A stretch of 64,000 nt of DNA, taken from the NCBI GenBank assembly GCA_002070375.1, contig MWDD01000003.1, positions 1 to 64,000 of the forward strand, in the 5' to 3' direction. Shown piece after piece: positions 17,141-26,704 of this stretch. Position 1 is the stretch's first letter; each line of letters opens with the position of its first letter. Source of the stretch: a bacterium ADurb.Bin157 (GTDB lineage Bacteria > Muiribacteriota > Ozemobacteria > Ozemobacterales > Ozemobacteraceae). A model generated the notes under the pieces. It worked only from the letters and a program-made list of their open reading frames with translations, did no database searches and was not told the DNA's origin. The translations under genes and the position numbers were made by a program.

Positions 17141-18775
17141 GTGAGAAAAATATTAGCAGCCATTGTGGGAACCTTTTTTTGTTGTACACAGGTCTTTGCC
17201 TTTGATGTTTCACCGACACAAATAAACACCGGCAAGAAAAAAGCTCAAAAAGTAACTGTCAGCCCTGATTTTTTAAATAAATTATTTACCTCTAAGTCTA
17301 TTATAGACAACGTAGAAATGGTTTCAGTAACAGACGACGGAGAACGACTTTCATCAATACGAGGGCAGCTATCGTCTCCTCTTTCAGGCGATCCCATAAA
17401 AGCGGCTACTTCCTACATAAGAGAACATTCCGACCTTTTTAATCTTCCTAAAAACAGACAAAACGATTGTTTATACCCCATCAAAAATATATCAAACGGA
17501 AAGGTCAATCATCTTTACTTTCAAATGATTATGGACGGAGTTCCCGTTAGGAACGCGACAATCGACATACACTTAAACCCCGACGGAGTTGTGACACTTG
17601 CGAATGGTTCTTTCCCCACAATTGAAGAAATCACGAACACTATTGAATTGAGCAAATACCAAGCAATAGGAATCGCGAAAAAAGTTGCGAAAATTAATAA
17701 ACTTAGAGCGATCCCTGACGCAAAACTAAATATTGTTTCCACAGAAAATGGCAATGCAAAAATGGCTTATGTAGCACAATTGCCCGCCCAAGATCCGATC
17801 GGAGACTGGGAAGTAGTTGTTGATGCGCAAAACGGTTCTATTCTTTATTTAAATAATGAAATGAACTTTAAAACAGGCCTTGGCGCTGTGTATGTAACAA
17901 ATCCTTTAAAATGTCAAATTACACAAGAACCATTACATCATTTAACTACGAACACTCTTACGGGCAAATGGGTCACAATCAAAAACGAAAAATCCCCCAC
18001 TTCTGTCAGCGAAGAAGACAAGCACATTTACACACCCGAAAGCACTCATTTTGATGAAGTTGGAATGTATAATTACATCACAACAATTCATGACTTTTTC
18101 GCTTCATTAGGGCACAAAGGCATGGATAAATCAATCTTGAGCGTCGTGCATCACGGAACTAACTACGACAACGCTTTCTTTAGTGCCTGGGAAAACAAAA
18201 TGTGTTTTGGTGACGGCAATAAATTTAACCCATTGGCAAGAGAAGCTAGCGTGGCATATCACGAATATTCTCATGCAATGCTCAACAGTATAACCTATTT
18301 GGCATACAGCGGAGAATCCGGTGCTATAAACGAAGGACAGGCTGACTATTTTGCTTGCAGTGTCACAAATGATCCGGCTCTTGGTGAATGGGTGTGTGCA
18401 AAAATGGGAAGACCTTATTTAAGACATTTGGTTAACGATCTTCATTACCCTGAAGATATTCAGGGCGAAGTACACGCTGACGGTAAAATCTGGGGAGCAG
18501 TATTATGGGATATCAGAAACGCAATCGGGAAAGCTGATTCGGATGTTTTAATTTATAAAAGTCTTTTTTATCTCAATGGCAGCAGACCCAAATTTATCGA
18601 TGGCTATAATGCTCTTGTAACGGCAGATAATAATGAATTTAACGGCAAGCATTTAGAGCAGCTTCAGTCTGTTTTCGTAAAACGAGGAATTGTTGCAAAA
18701 AATTATAATGGTGCCGTATTGACTGCAAATGAAATTAAAACTATTAAGAAATTCAGAGAATCACACCTCGAATAA
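17141..18775 (+). CDS. secreted zinc metalloprotease, M36/thermolysin-like with propeptide
   Basis: 544 residues. GTG start with GAGGAG at 17129-17134. The signal peptide ends near CTQVFA|FDV. An FTP/PepSY-type propeptide spans about residues 60-235 (YFQMIMDGVPVRNATIDIHL, GDWEVVVDAQNGSILY). The catalytic domain has HEYSH (HExxH) at residues 374-378 and the third zinc ligand in GAINEGQADYFA (Glu 398), followed by HADGKIWGAVLWDIRNAIG as in M36 fungalysin-like enzymes. It is expected to be exported as an inactive zymogen that degrades extracellular protein. It is monocistronic between the tRNA terminator and clpX. Confidence 0.88.
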   Translation: MRKILAAIVGTFFCCTQVFAFDVSPTQINTGKKKAQKVTVSPDFLNKLFTSKSIIDNVEMVSVTDDGERLSSIRGQLSSPLSGDPIKAATSYIREHSDLFNLPKNRQNDCLYPIKNISNGKVNHLYFQMIMDGVPVRNATIDIHLNPDGVVTLANGSFPTIEEITNTIELSKYQAIGIAKKVAKINKLRAIPDAKLNIVSTENGNAKMAYVAQLPAQDPIGDWEVVVDAQNGSILYLNNEMNFKTGLGAVYVTNPLKCQITQEPLHHLTTNTLTGKWVTIKNEKSPTSVSEEDKHIYTPESTHFDEVGMYNYITTIHDFFASLGHKGMDKSILSVVHHGTNYDNAFFSAWENKMCFGDGNKFNPLAREASVAYHEYSHAMLNSITYLAYSGESGAINEGQADYFACSVTNDPALGEWVCAKMGRPYLRHLVNDLHYPEDIQGEVHADGKIWGAVLWDIRNAIGKADSDVLIYKSLFYLNGSRPKFIDGYNALVTADNNEFNGKHLEQLQSVFVKRGIVAKNYNGAVLTANEIKTIKKFRESHLE

Positions 18776-18831
18776 AAATTACTTAATATAGATTACAATG
18801 TAGAACTTAAAAATTAAAGTTGGAGCATTTC

Positions 18832-20142
18832 ATGAGCTATTGTTTTTTTTGCGGTAAAGATTTACGTAGGGGCGGTGATTTTGTAAAAAATCAAGATGGA
18901 ACTATACTTTGCAAAAGCTGCGTGTCTTCAGCCTCCGAAATTTTCACCAGAAAAGACGCGGCAGAACGAAGCGGTTATGCACAAAACGCAAACACTTCAG
19001 GAAAAGTAGATATACACAAAATCGTTAAAGATTTTTCTCCGAGGAAAATTTTTGATTCCCTATCGGAATATGTAATTGGACAGACGACTGCCAAGAAAGT
19101 GATTTCTCTTGCGGTTTATAATCACTATAAAATTCTTTCGATGATAAATGACAGTGATGTAGAGTTTGAAAAATCAAACATTCTTCTTCTCGGACCTACC
19201 GGCAGCGGAAAAACCCTTTTGGCGCGTACATTATCAAAAATACTAAAAGTCCCCTTTGCAATTGGCGACTGCACCGGCTTTACAGAAGCAGGCTATGTGG
19301 GCGATGATGTAGAAAACGTGTTGTTATCTCTTTTGATTGATGCAAATTATGAAGTTGAAGAAGCGCAAAAGGGGATTGTATATCTTGATGAAATAGATAA
19401 AAAAACCAAAACATCCAACAATGTTTCCATATCAAGAGATGTTTCCGGAGAAGGAGTTCAGCAATCTTTATTGAAACTCATTGAAGGTACTGTGGCAAAT
19501 GTTCCCTTAGCCGGCGGCAGAAAAAATCCGACTTCACAGCAAGTTGTAAAGATGGATACTAAACATATTTTATTTATATGCGGCGGAGCATTTGTAGGAC
19601 TTGAAAAAACTATAGAGAAAAGAGTCAGAAATGGCGCACAAATTGGCTTCAACCACGACCCGCAGCCTAAATCTAATGCCGACTACTCTCTTTTTCATGC
19701 CGTTGAAGCAGAAGATCTTATGGAATACGGGTTTATCCCCGAATTTATAGGCCGCTTACCCGTGAAGGTTGCTTTAAATGGACTTGGCAAGGAAGAATTC
19801 ATGCGCATTTTGAGCGAGCCCAAAAATGCTATAGTAAGACAATATGCAAAATTGTGCGAAATGGACGGCTGTGAGTTAATTTTCAGACGGTCGGGACTGG
19901 AAAAAATTGTAAATATTGCTCTAGAAAAGAAGACAGGGGCAAGAGGTCTGAGGGCTGTTTTTGAAAGAATATTACGAAACGATATGTTTATGATAAGAGA
20001 CAAAGGAAGCAAAAGCATAATTGTAACGGATGAATACGTTGAAAAACAGTTAGCACTGCAAGAACAAGATTTTGAAAAAGAAATGGCTGAAAACTTTAAA
20101 AAAGCAGAAGAAAAAGCTAACGCCGCTGAAACTGCCGCTTAA
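18832..20142 (+). CDS. clpX: ATP-dependent Clp protease ATP-binding subunit ClpX
   Basis: 436 residues. ATG at 18832 with TTGGAG at 18820-18825. The N-terminal C4 zinc-binding domain (CFFCGKDL and CKSC) recognises substrates. The AAA+ core has Walker A GPTGSGKT, Walker B VYLDEIDK, and sensor and arginine-finger regions ([24 protein letters not shown]). It unfolds proteins for ClpP; neither clpP nor tig is adjacent, so the usual tig-clpP-clpX cluster is broken here. A TACAAT at 18794-18799 may be its -10 element. The Ala/Glu/Lys-rich C-terminal tail is variable in the family. Confidence 0.96.
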   Translation: MSYCFFCGKDLRRGGDFVKNQDGTILCKSCVSSASEIFTRKDAAERSGYAQNANTSGKVDIHKIVKDFSPRKIFDSLSEYVIGQTTAKKVISLAVYNHYKILSMINDSDVEFEKSNILLLGPTGSGKTLLARTLSKILKVPFAIGDCTGFTEAGYVGDDVENVLLSLLIDANYEVEEAQKGIVYLDEIDKKTKTSNNVSISRDVSGEGVQQSLLKLIEGTVANVPLAGGRKNPTSQQVVKMDTKHILFICGGAFVGLEKTIEKRVRNGAQIGFNHDPQPKSNADYSLFHAVEAEDLMEYGFIPEFIGRLPVKVALNGLGKEEFMRILSEPKNAIVRQYAKLCEMDGCELIFRRSGLEKIVNIALEKKTGARGLRAVFERILRNDMFMIRDKGSKSIIVTDEYVEKQLALQEQDFEKEMAENFKKAEEKANAAETAA

Positions 20143-20153
20143 ACCGTAAGTAA

Positions 20154-20182
20154 AAAGGCCGACTCTATTTGAGTCGGCCTTT
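20154..20182. terminator. bidirectional terminator between clpX and pckA
   Basis: AAAGGCCGACTC / GAGTCGGCCTTT, a perfect 12-bp stem with a 5-nt loop, with T-runs on both strands. It serves the convergent clpX and pckA genes. Confidence 0.92.
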
Positions 20183-20198
20183 TATTTTTTCGGAAGAA

Positions 20199-21761
20199 TT
20201 ATTTAACTAATGGCGCTACTGCTTTAACTTCTGCAGAAACTTCAGATTCGTATTTTTTGAAATTTTCATTAAATCTCTTAGCTAAATCATGTGCTTTTGC
20301 TTCAAATTTAGCCTTGTCTTCCCAGGTGTTTTTGGGAGTAAGAACTTCTGTAGGAACATTTGGACATTCGGAAGGAATTTCTACACCGAATATAGGGTCT
20401 TTTACAAAGGTTACATTATTGAGACTGCCATCTAACGCTGCGGTCAAAAGAGCTCGAGTATGTTTTATACTCATGCGCTTCCCTGTACCATTCCATCCGG
20501 TATTAACAAGCCATAACTTAGTTCCATGTTCTTTCATTCTGTCAGCAAGCATTTTAGCATAAACTGAAGGGTGACGAACCATGAACGGGGCACCAAAACA
20601 TGCTGAGAATGTTGCCTGAGGTTCTGTGATCCCGGCTTCTGTTCCAGCTAATTTAGCGGTATAACCTGAAAGGAAGTGATACATTGCCTGGTCAGGAGAA
20701 AGTCGAGAAATAGGAGGCAAAACACCAAACGCATCTGCAGCAAGGAAAAATACGTTTTTGGGGTGATCACCTATGCCTTCTTGCAAGCAGTTATCAATAT
20801 AACTGGTAGGATAAGTAACTCTAGTATTTTCAGTGATGGCATCTGAATCATAGTCAGGAACTCGTTTGTCATCAACGACAACGTTCTCAAGAATGGAACC
20901 AAATCTTATCGCATCATAAATCTGAGGTTCATTTTCTTTGCTAAGCTTAATACATTTTGCATAACATCCGCCCTCAAAATTGAAAATACCGTTTTCGTCC
21001 CAACCATGTTCGTCATCACCAATCAATCTTCGATCAGGGTCGGCAGAGAGAGTGGTTTTCCCGGTTCCGGAAAGTCCGAAAAACAGTGCAGACTCACCTT
21101 CTTTACTAACGTTTGCAGAGCAATGCATTGTAAACACATTATTAGGCGGTAAAATATAGTTCATTACAGAGAAAATGCTCTTCTTAATTTCTCCGCCATA
21201 GTGAGAACCACAAATAAGAACAATCTTTTCTTCAAAATTCATTAAAACAAAGACTTCAGAATTTAAGCCGTAATCTTTATAATTAGCAACAGGCATCCCA
21301 GGCACAGCAATGACAGTGAACCCCGGAGTTTCTTTTAGTAATTCGGATTTGGTATCAACGAACAAAGTTGTTGAAAACAATGCTTGCCATGCTTTATCGC
21401 CAACAACTCTGACTTGCAAATTATGAGTTTCGGAAGCTCCTGCAAATCCGTCAAAAACAAATATATCTTTGTTATTCAAATACTCTTTTGCAAGGTTTAA
21501 AAGCTTTGTCCAATTTTCTTTCGCAAACGGCCTGTTAACGTCTCCCCACCAAACATCTTCAGTTCCAGGGGTTTTAACAACAAACCTATCATTAGGCGAT
21601 CTGCCAAATCGCTTACCGTTATTCCCTGCAATCAGCAAAGCTCCATTAGAAGCTAATTTGCCTTCTTTTCTCAAAATTGCTTCTTCAACCAATTCAGCAG
21701 GACTTAAATTATAAAAAACATTCTTTGGGGTTATTCCAAGATAATCGACACAATTTTTCAT
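20199..21761 (-). CDS. pckA: phosphoenolpyruvate carboxykinase (ATP)
   Basis: 520 residues. The ATG at 21761 is preceded by AAGGAG at 5-nt spacing; a GTG two codons upstream overlaps that ribosome binding site and is less likely. ATP-type PEPCK signatures are the kinase-1a P-loop GLSGTGKTTLSADPDR, GDDEHGWDENGIFNFEGG, and the substrate site RSPNDRF near the N-terminus. It converts oxaloacetate and ATP to PEP, CO2 and ADP, and runs in reverse in some fermenters. It has its own promoter and ends at a shared bidirectional terminator. Confidence 0.97.
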   Translation of the reverse strand: MKNCVDYLGITPKNVFYNLSPAELVEEAILRKEGKLASNGALLIAGNNGKRFGRSPNDRFVVKTPGTEDVWWGDVNRPFAKENWTKLLNLAKEYLNNKDIFVFDGFAGASETHNLQVRVVGDKAWQALFSTTLFVDTKSELLKETPGFTVIAVPGMPVANYKDYGLNSEVFVLMNFEEKIVLICGSHYGGEIKKSIFSVMNYILPPNNVFTMHCSANVSKEGESALFFGLSGTGKTTLSADPDRRLIGDDEHGWDENGIFNFEGGCYAKCIKLSKENEPQIYDAIRFGSILENVVVDDKRVPDYDSDAITENTRVTYPTSYIDNCLQEGIGDHPKNVFFLAADAFGVLPPISRLSPDQAMYHFLSGYTAKLAGTEAGITEPQATFSACFGAPFMVRHPSVYAKMLADRMKEHGTKLWLVNTGWNGTGKRMSIKHTRALLTAALDGSLNNVTFVKDPIFGVEIPSECPNVPTEVLTPKNTWEDKAKFEAKAHDLAKRFNENFKKYESEVSAEVKAVAPLVK

Positions 21762-21831
21762 AGACACTCCTTAATTTAGGTCAGTCATTATTTTCGACAC
21801 AAACTAATACTTTCTTAACAAAAACTAAAAT

Positions 21832-21860
21832 ATAGTATTTTATATATCAAACCTTGTCAA
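21832..21860 (-). promoter_or_regulatory. promoter of pckA
   Basis: On the minus strand, TTGACA (21860-21855) and TACTAT (21837-21832) are separated by 17 nt. The transcript would carry about 65 nt of leader before the pckA start. Confidence 0.75.
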
Positions 21861-21950
21861 GATGTGAAATTAAACAAAGCGTTGCTCATGCGTAATTATT
21901 ATGATAGATTGTATATATGTGGAATAAGTTGCATTAACAAGGGGCGGGTC

Positions 21951-22694
21951 GTGACCAAAAGCTATTTTTCAGAAACCAACTTTTTCAACGAAAACAAATC
22001 TGTAAAACCGGATGCCTCCGGGCATAGACAAAGAATTTTTAAAAGATTTGACGAGTCCAATTTTGACAGTTTTTCCGACCATGAAGTACTTGAAATGATA
22101 CTGTTTTATTCCTTTTCACGGTGTGATACTAAGCCATTTGCAAAAGCTTTAATTGCAGAATTCGGCTCATTAGAGGGCGTTCTTACAGCTCCGGTCAGTA
22201 AGTTGCGTAAGGTAAATGGTATCGGCGGATCTACAGCAAGACTTATAAAAGCCTTCTATCAACTTAGTATTTTAATAAACAAAAGAAACGCCTTAACAAG
22301 TGTAATCTCAATTTCAAACAAGTCAGATTTAATCAAATATTTAAAAAGCTCAATGGCATATTTACCGATAGAACAAGTCAGAGTTTTGTTCTTGGATGCA
22401 AAAAACAAGATTATCAAAGATGAAGTAATGGGCGAAGGTACAGAAACTCAGTCCGCGGTTTTTCCCAGAAAGATAATGCAAAAATCTCTTGAATATCACG
22501 CGGTTGCAATCATAATGGTACACAATCACCCCAGCGGAGACATCAGACCCTCTAACGCCGACATCTCAATAACAGAACAAATCAAAAACGCCGCTAAGAC
22601 ACTAAATATTGCTCTGTTTGACCACCTAATTATCGGCAAAAAAGAGGACTGTTATTTTAGTTTCCGTGAAAATAGTTTACTATCTGATTTTTAA
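21951..22694 (+). CDS. radC: RadC/MPN (JAMM) domain protein
   Basis: 247 residues from GTG at 21951, which follows AAGGGGCGG. The frame is open further up (GTG at 21864, ATG at 21888), but that extension is unlike the family. An N-terminal HhH-type domain (HRQRIFKRF, LRKVNGIGGSTARLI) precedes the MPN domain with metal-binding JAMM motif HNHPSGD at about residue 190 and the preceding Glu in VMGEGTETQ. The family was once linked to DNA repair, but its biochemical role is unsettled. It is convergent with udk, 5 nt apart. Confidence 0.88.
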   Translation: MTKSYFSETNFFNENKSVKPDASGHRQRIFKRFDESNFDSFSDHEVLEMILFYSFSRCDTKPFAKALIAEFGSLEGVLTAPVSKLRKVNGIGGSTARLIKAFYQLSILINKRNALTSVISISNKSDLIKYLKSSMAYLPIEQVRVLFLDAKNKIIKDEVMGEGTETQSAVFPRKIMQKSLEYHAVAIIMVHNHPSGDIRPSNADISITEQIKNAAKTLNIALFDHLIIGKKEDCYFSFRENSLLSDF

Positions 22695-22699
22695 ATAAA

Positions 22700-23329
22700 C
22701 TATTCTTCGTTTTTTATAAATCCGTCGGGTTTGTCGCTGGTAAGTAAGTCTCTGATTTTTCCGTATAAAACTTCAAGAGCAACCCTATTGCTCGCCCCTT
22801 GAGGGATTATCAAATCAGCTAAGTATCGGGAAGGTTGCACCATATTAATTGCAGCATCTCGAACAGTATTTTCATATTGAGTAATTATACTCTGCACAGT
22901 TCTTCCTCGATCAACGTGATCTCTTTTAATTCTTCTGATGATTGCTTTATCCAATGGAACATCAATATAAATTCTGAGGTCGAATATTGGCATTAATTCA
23001 GCGATATTAAAAAGCAACAACCCTTCAACAATAAGAATGGGATGCGGTTTAACTTCAACAGTTTCAAGTTTCCTGTCAGAAACTGTAAAATCATAAATAG
23101 GCCGTTGTATTGAAGCCCCTGAACGCAACCCATTTATATGACTGATAAGCAAATCAGTCTGAAGAGCGTCGGGATGGTCATAATTTCTTATAACCGGCTT
23201 ATCCTTTTTAGCGTAATAATACATGTCGTGTTCCAGAACGCATATTTTCCCGGGAAACCTCTCGAGAACCGCTCTTGAGACACTGCTTTTTCCTGAACCT
23301 GATAATCCGCAAATTCCTATAATATACAT
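22700..23329 (-). CDS. udk: uridine kinase
   Basis: 209 residues from ATG at 23329, the point where family similarity begins (MYIIGICGLSGSGKSS). An upstream extension in frame would run through the tkt terminator and is rejected. The Walker A GLSGSGKSS is followed by the pyrimidine-binding region (YDHPDAL), IVEGLLLF and the lid segment RRIKRDHVDRGRT. It phosphorylates uridine and cytidine to monophosphates with ATP or GTP, salvaging pyrimidines; a nucleoside transporter gene is at 12279. No strong ribosome binding site is visible. Confidence 0.9.
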   Translation of the reverse strand: MYIIGICGLSGSGKSSVSRAVLERFPGKICVLEHDMYYYAKKDKPVIRNYDHPDALQTDLLISHINGLRSGASIQRPIYDFTVSDRKLETVEVKPHPILIVEGLLLFNIAELMPIFDLRIYIDVPLDKAIIRRIKRDHVDRGRTVQSIITQYENTVRDAAINMVQPSRYLADLIIPQGASNRVALEVLYGKIRDLLTSDKPDGFIKNEE

Positions 23330-23367
23330 AATGGCAAATTTTAGCACAAAAACCAAATAAAAGAAAC

Positions 23368-23395
23368 AAAAAACGGCATCGAAATGCCGTTTTTT
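23368..23395 (-). terminator. terminator of tkt
   Basis: AAAAAACGGCAT / ATGCCGTTTTTT stem with a CGAA tetraloop. Read on the minus strand it ends in a T-run just after the tkt stop, so udk downstream probably needs its own promoter. Confidence 0.88.
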
Positions 23396-23416
23396 TTCCA
23401 ATTAGATAATAAAGTA

Positions 23417-25276
23417 TTAAAGAAGAGAATTAAGAGTTTCGCTAATTTTTTCAGCAGAGAGACCGAACGATGACAACAACTCGTCAGGTGTACCTGATCT
23501 GGGAACCGAATCAACAGCAAAGTGCTTGAAGGAAGTAATGGCACCCGCAAGATTTCGAGCTGTTTCAGCACCTATCCCTCCATTTGGCGAGTGCTCTTCA
23601 AAAACAACTATTTTGCCGCCGCTTGCTTTTACAAGCTCTGTAAGTCGATCCTTCGGGAAAGGCTTCACACAATAGAGATCTACGACCTGTATTTTATCTG
23701 CGGCCGCCACATTTTTGAGAGCTTTAAGAACTTCGTGCACTATAACACCGGCAGTGACTATTGTAATGGCCGGAGAAGAAGATTCTTTTACAACCTTAAG
23801 ATCACCTAACGGGAATTCCTCGTTTGAATTATAAATCACTTCAGATGCCGGTCTTGAAAGTCTGACATAACCGGGTCCGTTATGTTTTGCCAATGTAACA
23901 ATGCAGTTATAGGCTGAAACAGCATCAGAAGGATAAAGCACTGCGCCATTAGGCAAGGTAGCAAATGAAGCGAGATCTTCAAGAGCCATTTGCGAGGCGC
24001 CGTCTTCACCGATTGAAATACCGGCGTGAGTACCGATAAATTTCACCCCTAATCCGGATAATGCCGCCATTCTGATTTGATCAAAAGCTCTGGCTAAGAA
24101 TGCGCCAAATGTAACTGCAAAAGGAATTAGTCCGCGACTTGCCAAACCGGCAGAAACGCCCGCCATATTTTGCTCAGCTATAAAGCATTCAACAAATCTT
24201 TCAGGATACTGTTCACCAAATTTCTGAGAATATGTTGAGTTTTGTGTGTCGCCATCTATAACCCATACCCTGCTGTCTGATTTACCTAAGTTCAATAAAG
24301 CAGGTGCTACTGCTTGCCTTGTCGCAACCTTTTCTCCTTTTTTGTATGGAGCAGGCTCAACATTATTAATCGGGCCGGTAATCTTTTTAAAACTTACAGA
24401 CTCAGGTTTTGCAATTACAGGAGCAGGCGGAGCCTGCATAATATGTTTACTTACCTCTTGAACAGCTTCTTCCAGACCTTGACCCGGCATTATGGGTTTT
24501 CCGTGCCAGTTATCTTTATCTGCAATCTGAGGCAGTCCGCCACCTTTTAACGTTTTTGCAATTACACAAACAGGTTTTCCGTTAACTTTAACAGCTCTTT
24601 CAAGAGCCTCAAGAACTTGATTCAAATCATGACCATCGTCGACAACTATTGCTTCCCAACCAAAAGCTTTAGCTTTTCTTGCGTAAACTTGAATATCATG
24701 GCCGTGCATGGTTTCACGACTCTGACCAAGACGATTAACGTCAATAATAGCAATCAAATTGTCCAGATTAAGGTTAGCTGCCAACGAAAAAGCTTCCCAA
24801 ACTGAACCTTCTGCGGCTTCGCCATCTCCCATGAGGACAAAAGTGCGCGAACTATTTTTCACAACCTTTTTTTGTTGCACAGCTATTCCGACCCCAACGG
24901 CCAAACCCTGCCCAAGAGATCCTGTGGCAATATCGACAAAAGGCAAAGAGGGCATCGGATGACCTTCTATTCTCGACCCCATTTTTCTTAAAGTAAAAAG
25001 TTCTTTTTCTTCAAGATAACCCGCTTCTGACCATGCAGCATAAAGAGCGGGTGCAGCATGTCCTTTAGACAAAATAAAACGGTCATTTAAATCTGACGCA
25101 GGGTTTTTTGGATCATAGCGCATAACTTTAAAAAACAAGGCAGAAAGTATATCAGCGCAAGAGCAACAAGAGGTAGGATGTCCTGATCCGGCTTCAGCAG
25201 TCGTCTGCAAAGACAGTAATCTTATTTTCGCAGCGCGGTGTTCAAGTTCTTTAATGAGAGATTTATCGTACGACAT
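23417..25276 (-). CDS. tkt: transketolase
   Basis: 619 residues, with both transketolase halves in one chain. The ATG at 25276 follows CGGAGGACACA. The N-terminal thiamine diphosphate domain has GHPTSCCSCADI, SKGHAAPALYAAW and GDGEAAEGSVWEA. The central pyrimidine domain has FIAEQNMAGVSAGLASRGL and FIGTHAGISIGEDGASQ. A C-terminal transketolase domain completes it. The short, 620-residue architecture resembles the animal/actinobacterial-like type rather than the 660-residue E. coli type. It transfers two-carbon units in the non-oxidative pentose phosphate pathway. Confidence 0.95.
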   Translation of the reverse strand: MSYDKSLIKELEHRAAKIRLLSLQTTAEAGSGHPTSCCSCADILSALFFKVMRYDPKNPASDLNDRFILSKGHAAPALYAAWSEAGYLEEKELFTLRKMGSRIEGHPMPSLPFVDIATGSLGQGLAVGVGIAVQQKKVVKNSSRTFVLMGDGEAAEGSVWEAFSLAANLNLDNLIAIIDVNRLGQSRETMHGHDIQVYARKAKAFGWEAIVVDDGHDLNQVLEALERAVKVNGKPVCVIAKTLKGGGLPQIADKDNWHGKPIMPGQGLEEAVQEVSKHIMQAPPAPVIAKPESVSFKKITGPINNVEPAPYKKGEKVATRQAVAPALLNLGKSDSRVWVIDGDTQNSTYSQKFGEQYPERFVECFIAEQNMAGVSAGLASRGLIPFAVTFGAFLARAFDQIRMAALSGLGVKFIGTHAGISIGEDGASQMALEDLASFATLPNGAVLYPSDAVSAYNCIVTLAKHNGPGYVRLSRPASEVIYNSNEEFPLGDLKVVKESSSPAITIVTAGVIVHEVLKALKNVAAADKIQVVDLYCVKPFPKDRLTELVKASGGKIVVFEEHSPNGGIGAETARNLAGAITSFKHFAVDSVPRSGTPDELLSSFGLSAEKISETLNSLL

Positions 25277-25362
25277 TGTGTCCTCCGAGAGTGTAATCTT
25301 TAAAACTTAATACAATAGGTTTAAACAAATATCGCCTAGTAGTCAACCTTTTTTTATTAAGC

Positions 25363-26211
25363 TCAGATCGACTCGGTTCCCGCAACATCAATACTTTCAC
25401 TCTCAGGTGCTTTTAGCTTTTTGTCGGCCGAAGTGCTTTTAGCTTTGCTCTGCTTTCTAGAGACACTGTAGGGGGTAATTTTATATAATATGTTTTTAAA
25501 TTCTTCAGGACAAATAATAAGTTCGGGAGCTCTGGGAACAACGCTATAAACAATTAAAACAGAGCTCCAAAAAAGAATATTGCGCTCAAGGGCTACCGGA
25601 TCAGCACCAAAGTCTGAGAACCAAGAATACAAAGCATTCAACCATAGCACGGGAATTAACATCCGCAAAAATATAGCAAACGCCACAGAGGGTAATACGG
25701 CAAACAAGGGTGTTTTTTCCGGATACACCATCGGAGTGTATGAATCAATGGTTCTAAGAGGGAAGACATAGTAAACTCTGCTCCAAAATGCAAAAGAGGA
25801 AAAATTTTTCTGAACAGATTCAAGATTTTCACGAAAATCATCCTCATAGTTTTCTTTTTTATATGACTTATAAGACAACCCCATAGAAAAATAAGTAACA
25901 AAAAACTGACAAATAAAAGAGAGTAAAAATGCAATGGTAGTATCATAAGCCACTAATATAAATGCATAAATCAAAATTGAAGGTATACCGACAATTGCGG
26001 CCGCAAAAATTAGAAACACACATATAGCCAAGCCCCAGAGAGGAAAATAATTGAAAGCTACAGAAATAGCCGCAACAGCACTTTTAAAATTTTCTTGACT
26101 AAAAAAACCGCGGGTCCCGTTTCCAAAATAATAAAGAAAACTTACAAACAGGAAAAACCCGATAAAGAAAGAAAGCCATCTTATTTTAATTTGTTTTTTA
26201 TACTGCCACAT
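25363..26211 (-). CDS. multi-pass membrane protein, possibly VTT/DedA-like
   Basis: 282 residues with about six hydrophobic segments, starting near residues 10-30 (WLSFFIGFFLFVSFLYYFG) and 60-80. The stretch GIPSILIYAFILVAYDTT, followed by a polar loop with an FWSRVYYVFPLRTIDSY segment, resembles the re-entrant VTT (DedA/TVP38) pattern of a Gly/Pro-rich hairpin then a conserved Arg. The similarity is weak and this is an inference. The C-terminal 40 residues are Lys/Ser/Glu-rich and cytoplasmic. The start has only a weak ribosome binding site. If VTT-like, a role in lipid flipping or membrane homeostasis is likely. Confidence 0.55.
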   Translation of the reverse strand: MWQYKKQIKIRWLSFFIGFFLFVSFLYYFGNGTRGFFSQENFKSAVAAISVAFNYFPLWGLAICVFLIFAAAIVGIPSILIYAFILVAYDTTIAFLLSFICQFFVTYFSMGLSYKSYKKENYEDDFRENLESVQKNFSSFAFWSRVYYVFPLRTIDSYTPMVYPEKTPLFAVLPSVAFAIFLRMLIPVLWLNALYSWFSDFGADPVALERNILFWSSVLIVYSVVPRAPELIICPEEFKNILYKITPYSVSRKQSKAKSTSADKKLKAPESESIDVAGTESI

Positions 26212-26348
26212 AGGTTAGATATATTTAAAATTAGCATAAACTCAAGCGATTTAATCTAAAATTGATAAAAAGTAAAGTGTTGTTAATATTAAAGTTTTAT
26301 GCTATTGTCATGGTATATTTAGAAAAAACAGGAGTTTGATGATCAAAT

Positions 26349-26699
26349 ATGTCAGAAGAATTCTCCCTTACTCATCAACTTGATGGTCAGGTTTTAATCA
26401 TCAGAACGAACGGCTATCTCAACGACCTTGGCGCAGAACAAGTCGATGAGGTGTGTTCAGAACATCTAGAAAAATCAATTAACAAAATCGTAATCAACCT
26501 TGAAAAGTCGCCCCTTATAAACAGCATCGGCATTTCAATTTTGATAGGTGTTATTGAAGCAATTGAAGAAGCTGAAGGTGCTTTGGCATTTACCAATTTA
26601 ACACCGACAAACAGAAAGACCTTCGAAATGATGGGACTCTTACAATTTGCAGAGCCCTTTGACAAGGAAGAGGAAGCCGTATTAAAATATAAAGGTTAA
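26349..26699 (+). CDS. STAS-domain protein (anti-sigma factor antagonist type)
   Basis: 116 residues, a single STAS domain. The start is ATG at 26349, because an in-frame stop sits at 26340. The only GGAG (26331-26334) is 14 nt away and better placed for a 14-codon upstream ORF (26339-26383). The phosphorylation loop reads PLINSIGISILIG, with Ser in place of the family D-S-S/T-G Ser, so it can probably be phosphorylated. Such proteins bind a partner when dephosphorylated and release it when phosphorylated. It is followed 5 nt later by a diguanylate cyclase gene and convergent with a SpoIIE-type phosphatase gene, pointing to partner switching. Confidence 0.88.
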   Translation: MSEEFSLTHQLDGQVLIIRTNGYLNDLGAEQVDEVCSEHLEKSINKIVINLEKSPLINSIGISILIGVIEAIEEAEGALAFTNLTPTNRKTFEMMGLLQFAEPFDKEEEAVLKYKG

Positions 26700-26704
26700 T
26701 AGTA

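Noticed and set aside
23330-23401. N-terminal extension of uridine kinase
   Set aside because: It would be translated through the tkt terminator, and the P-loop normally lies close to the start.
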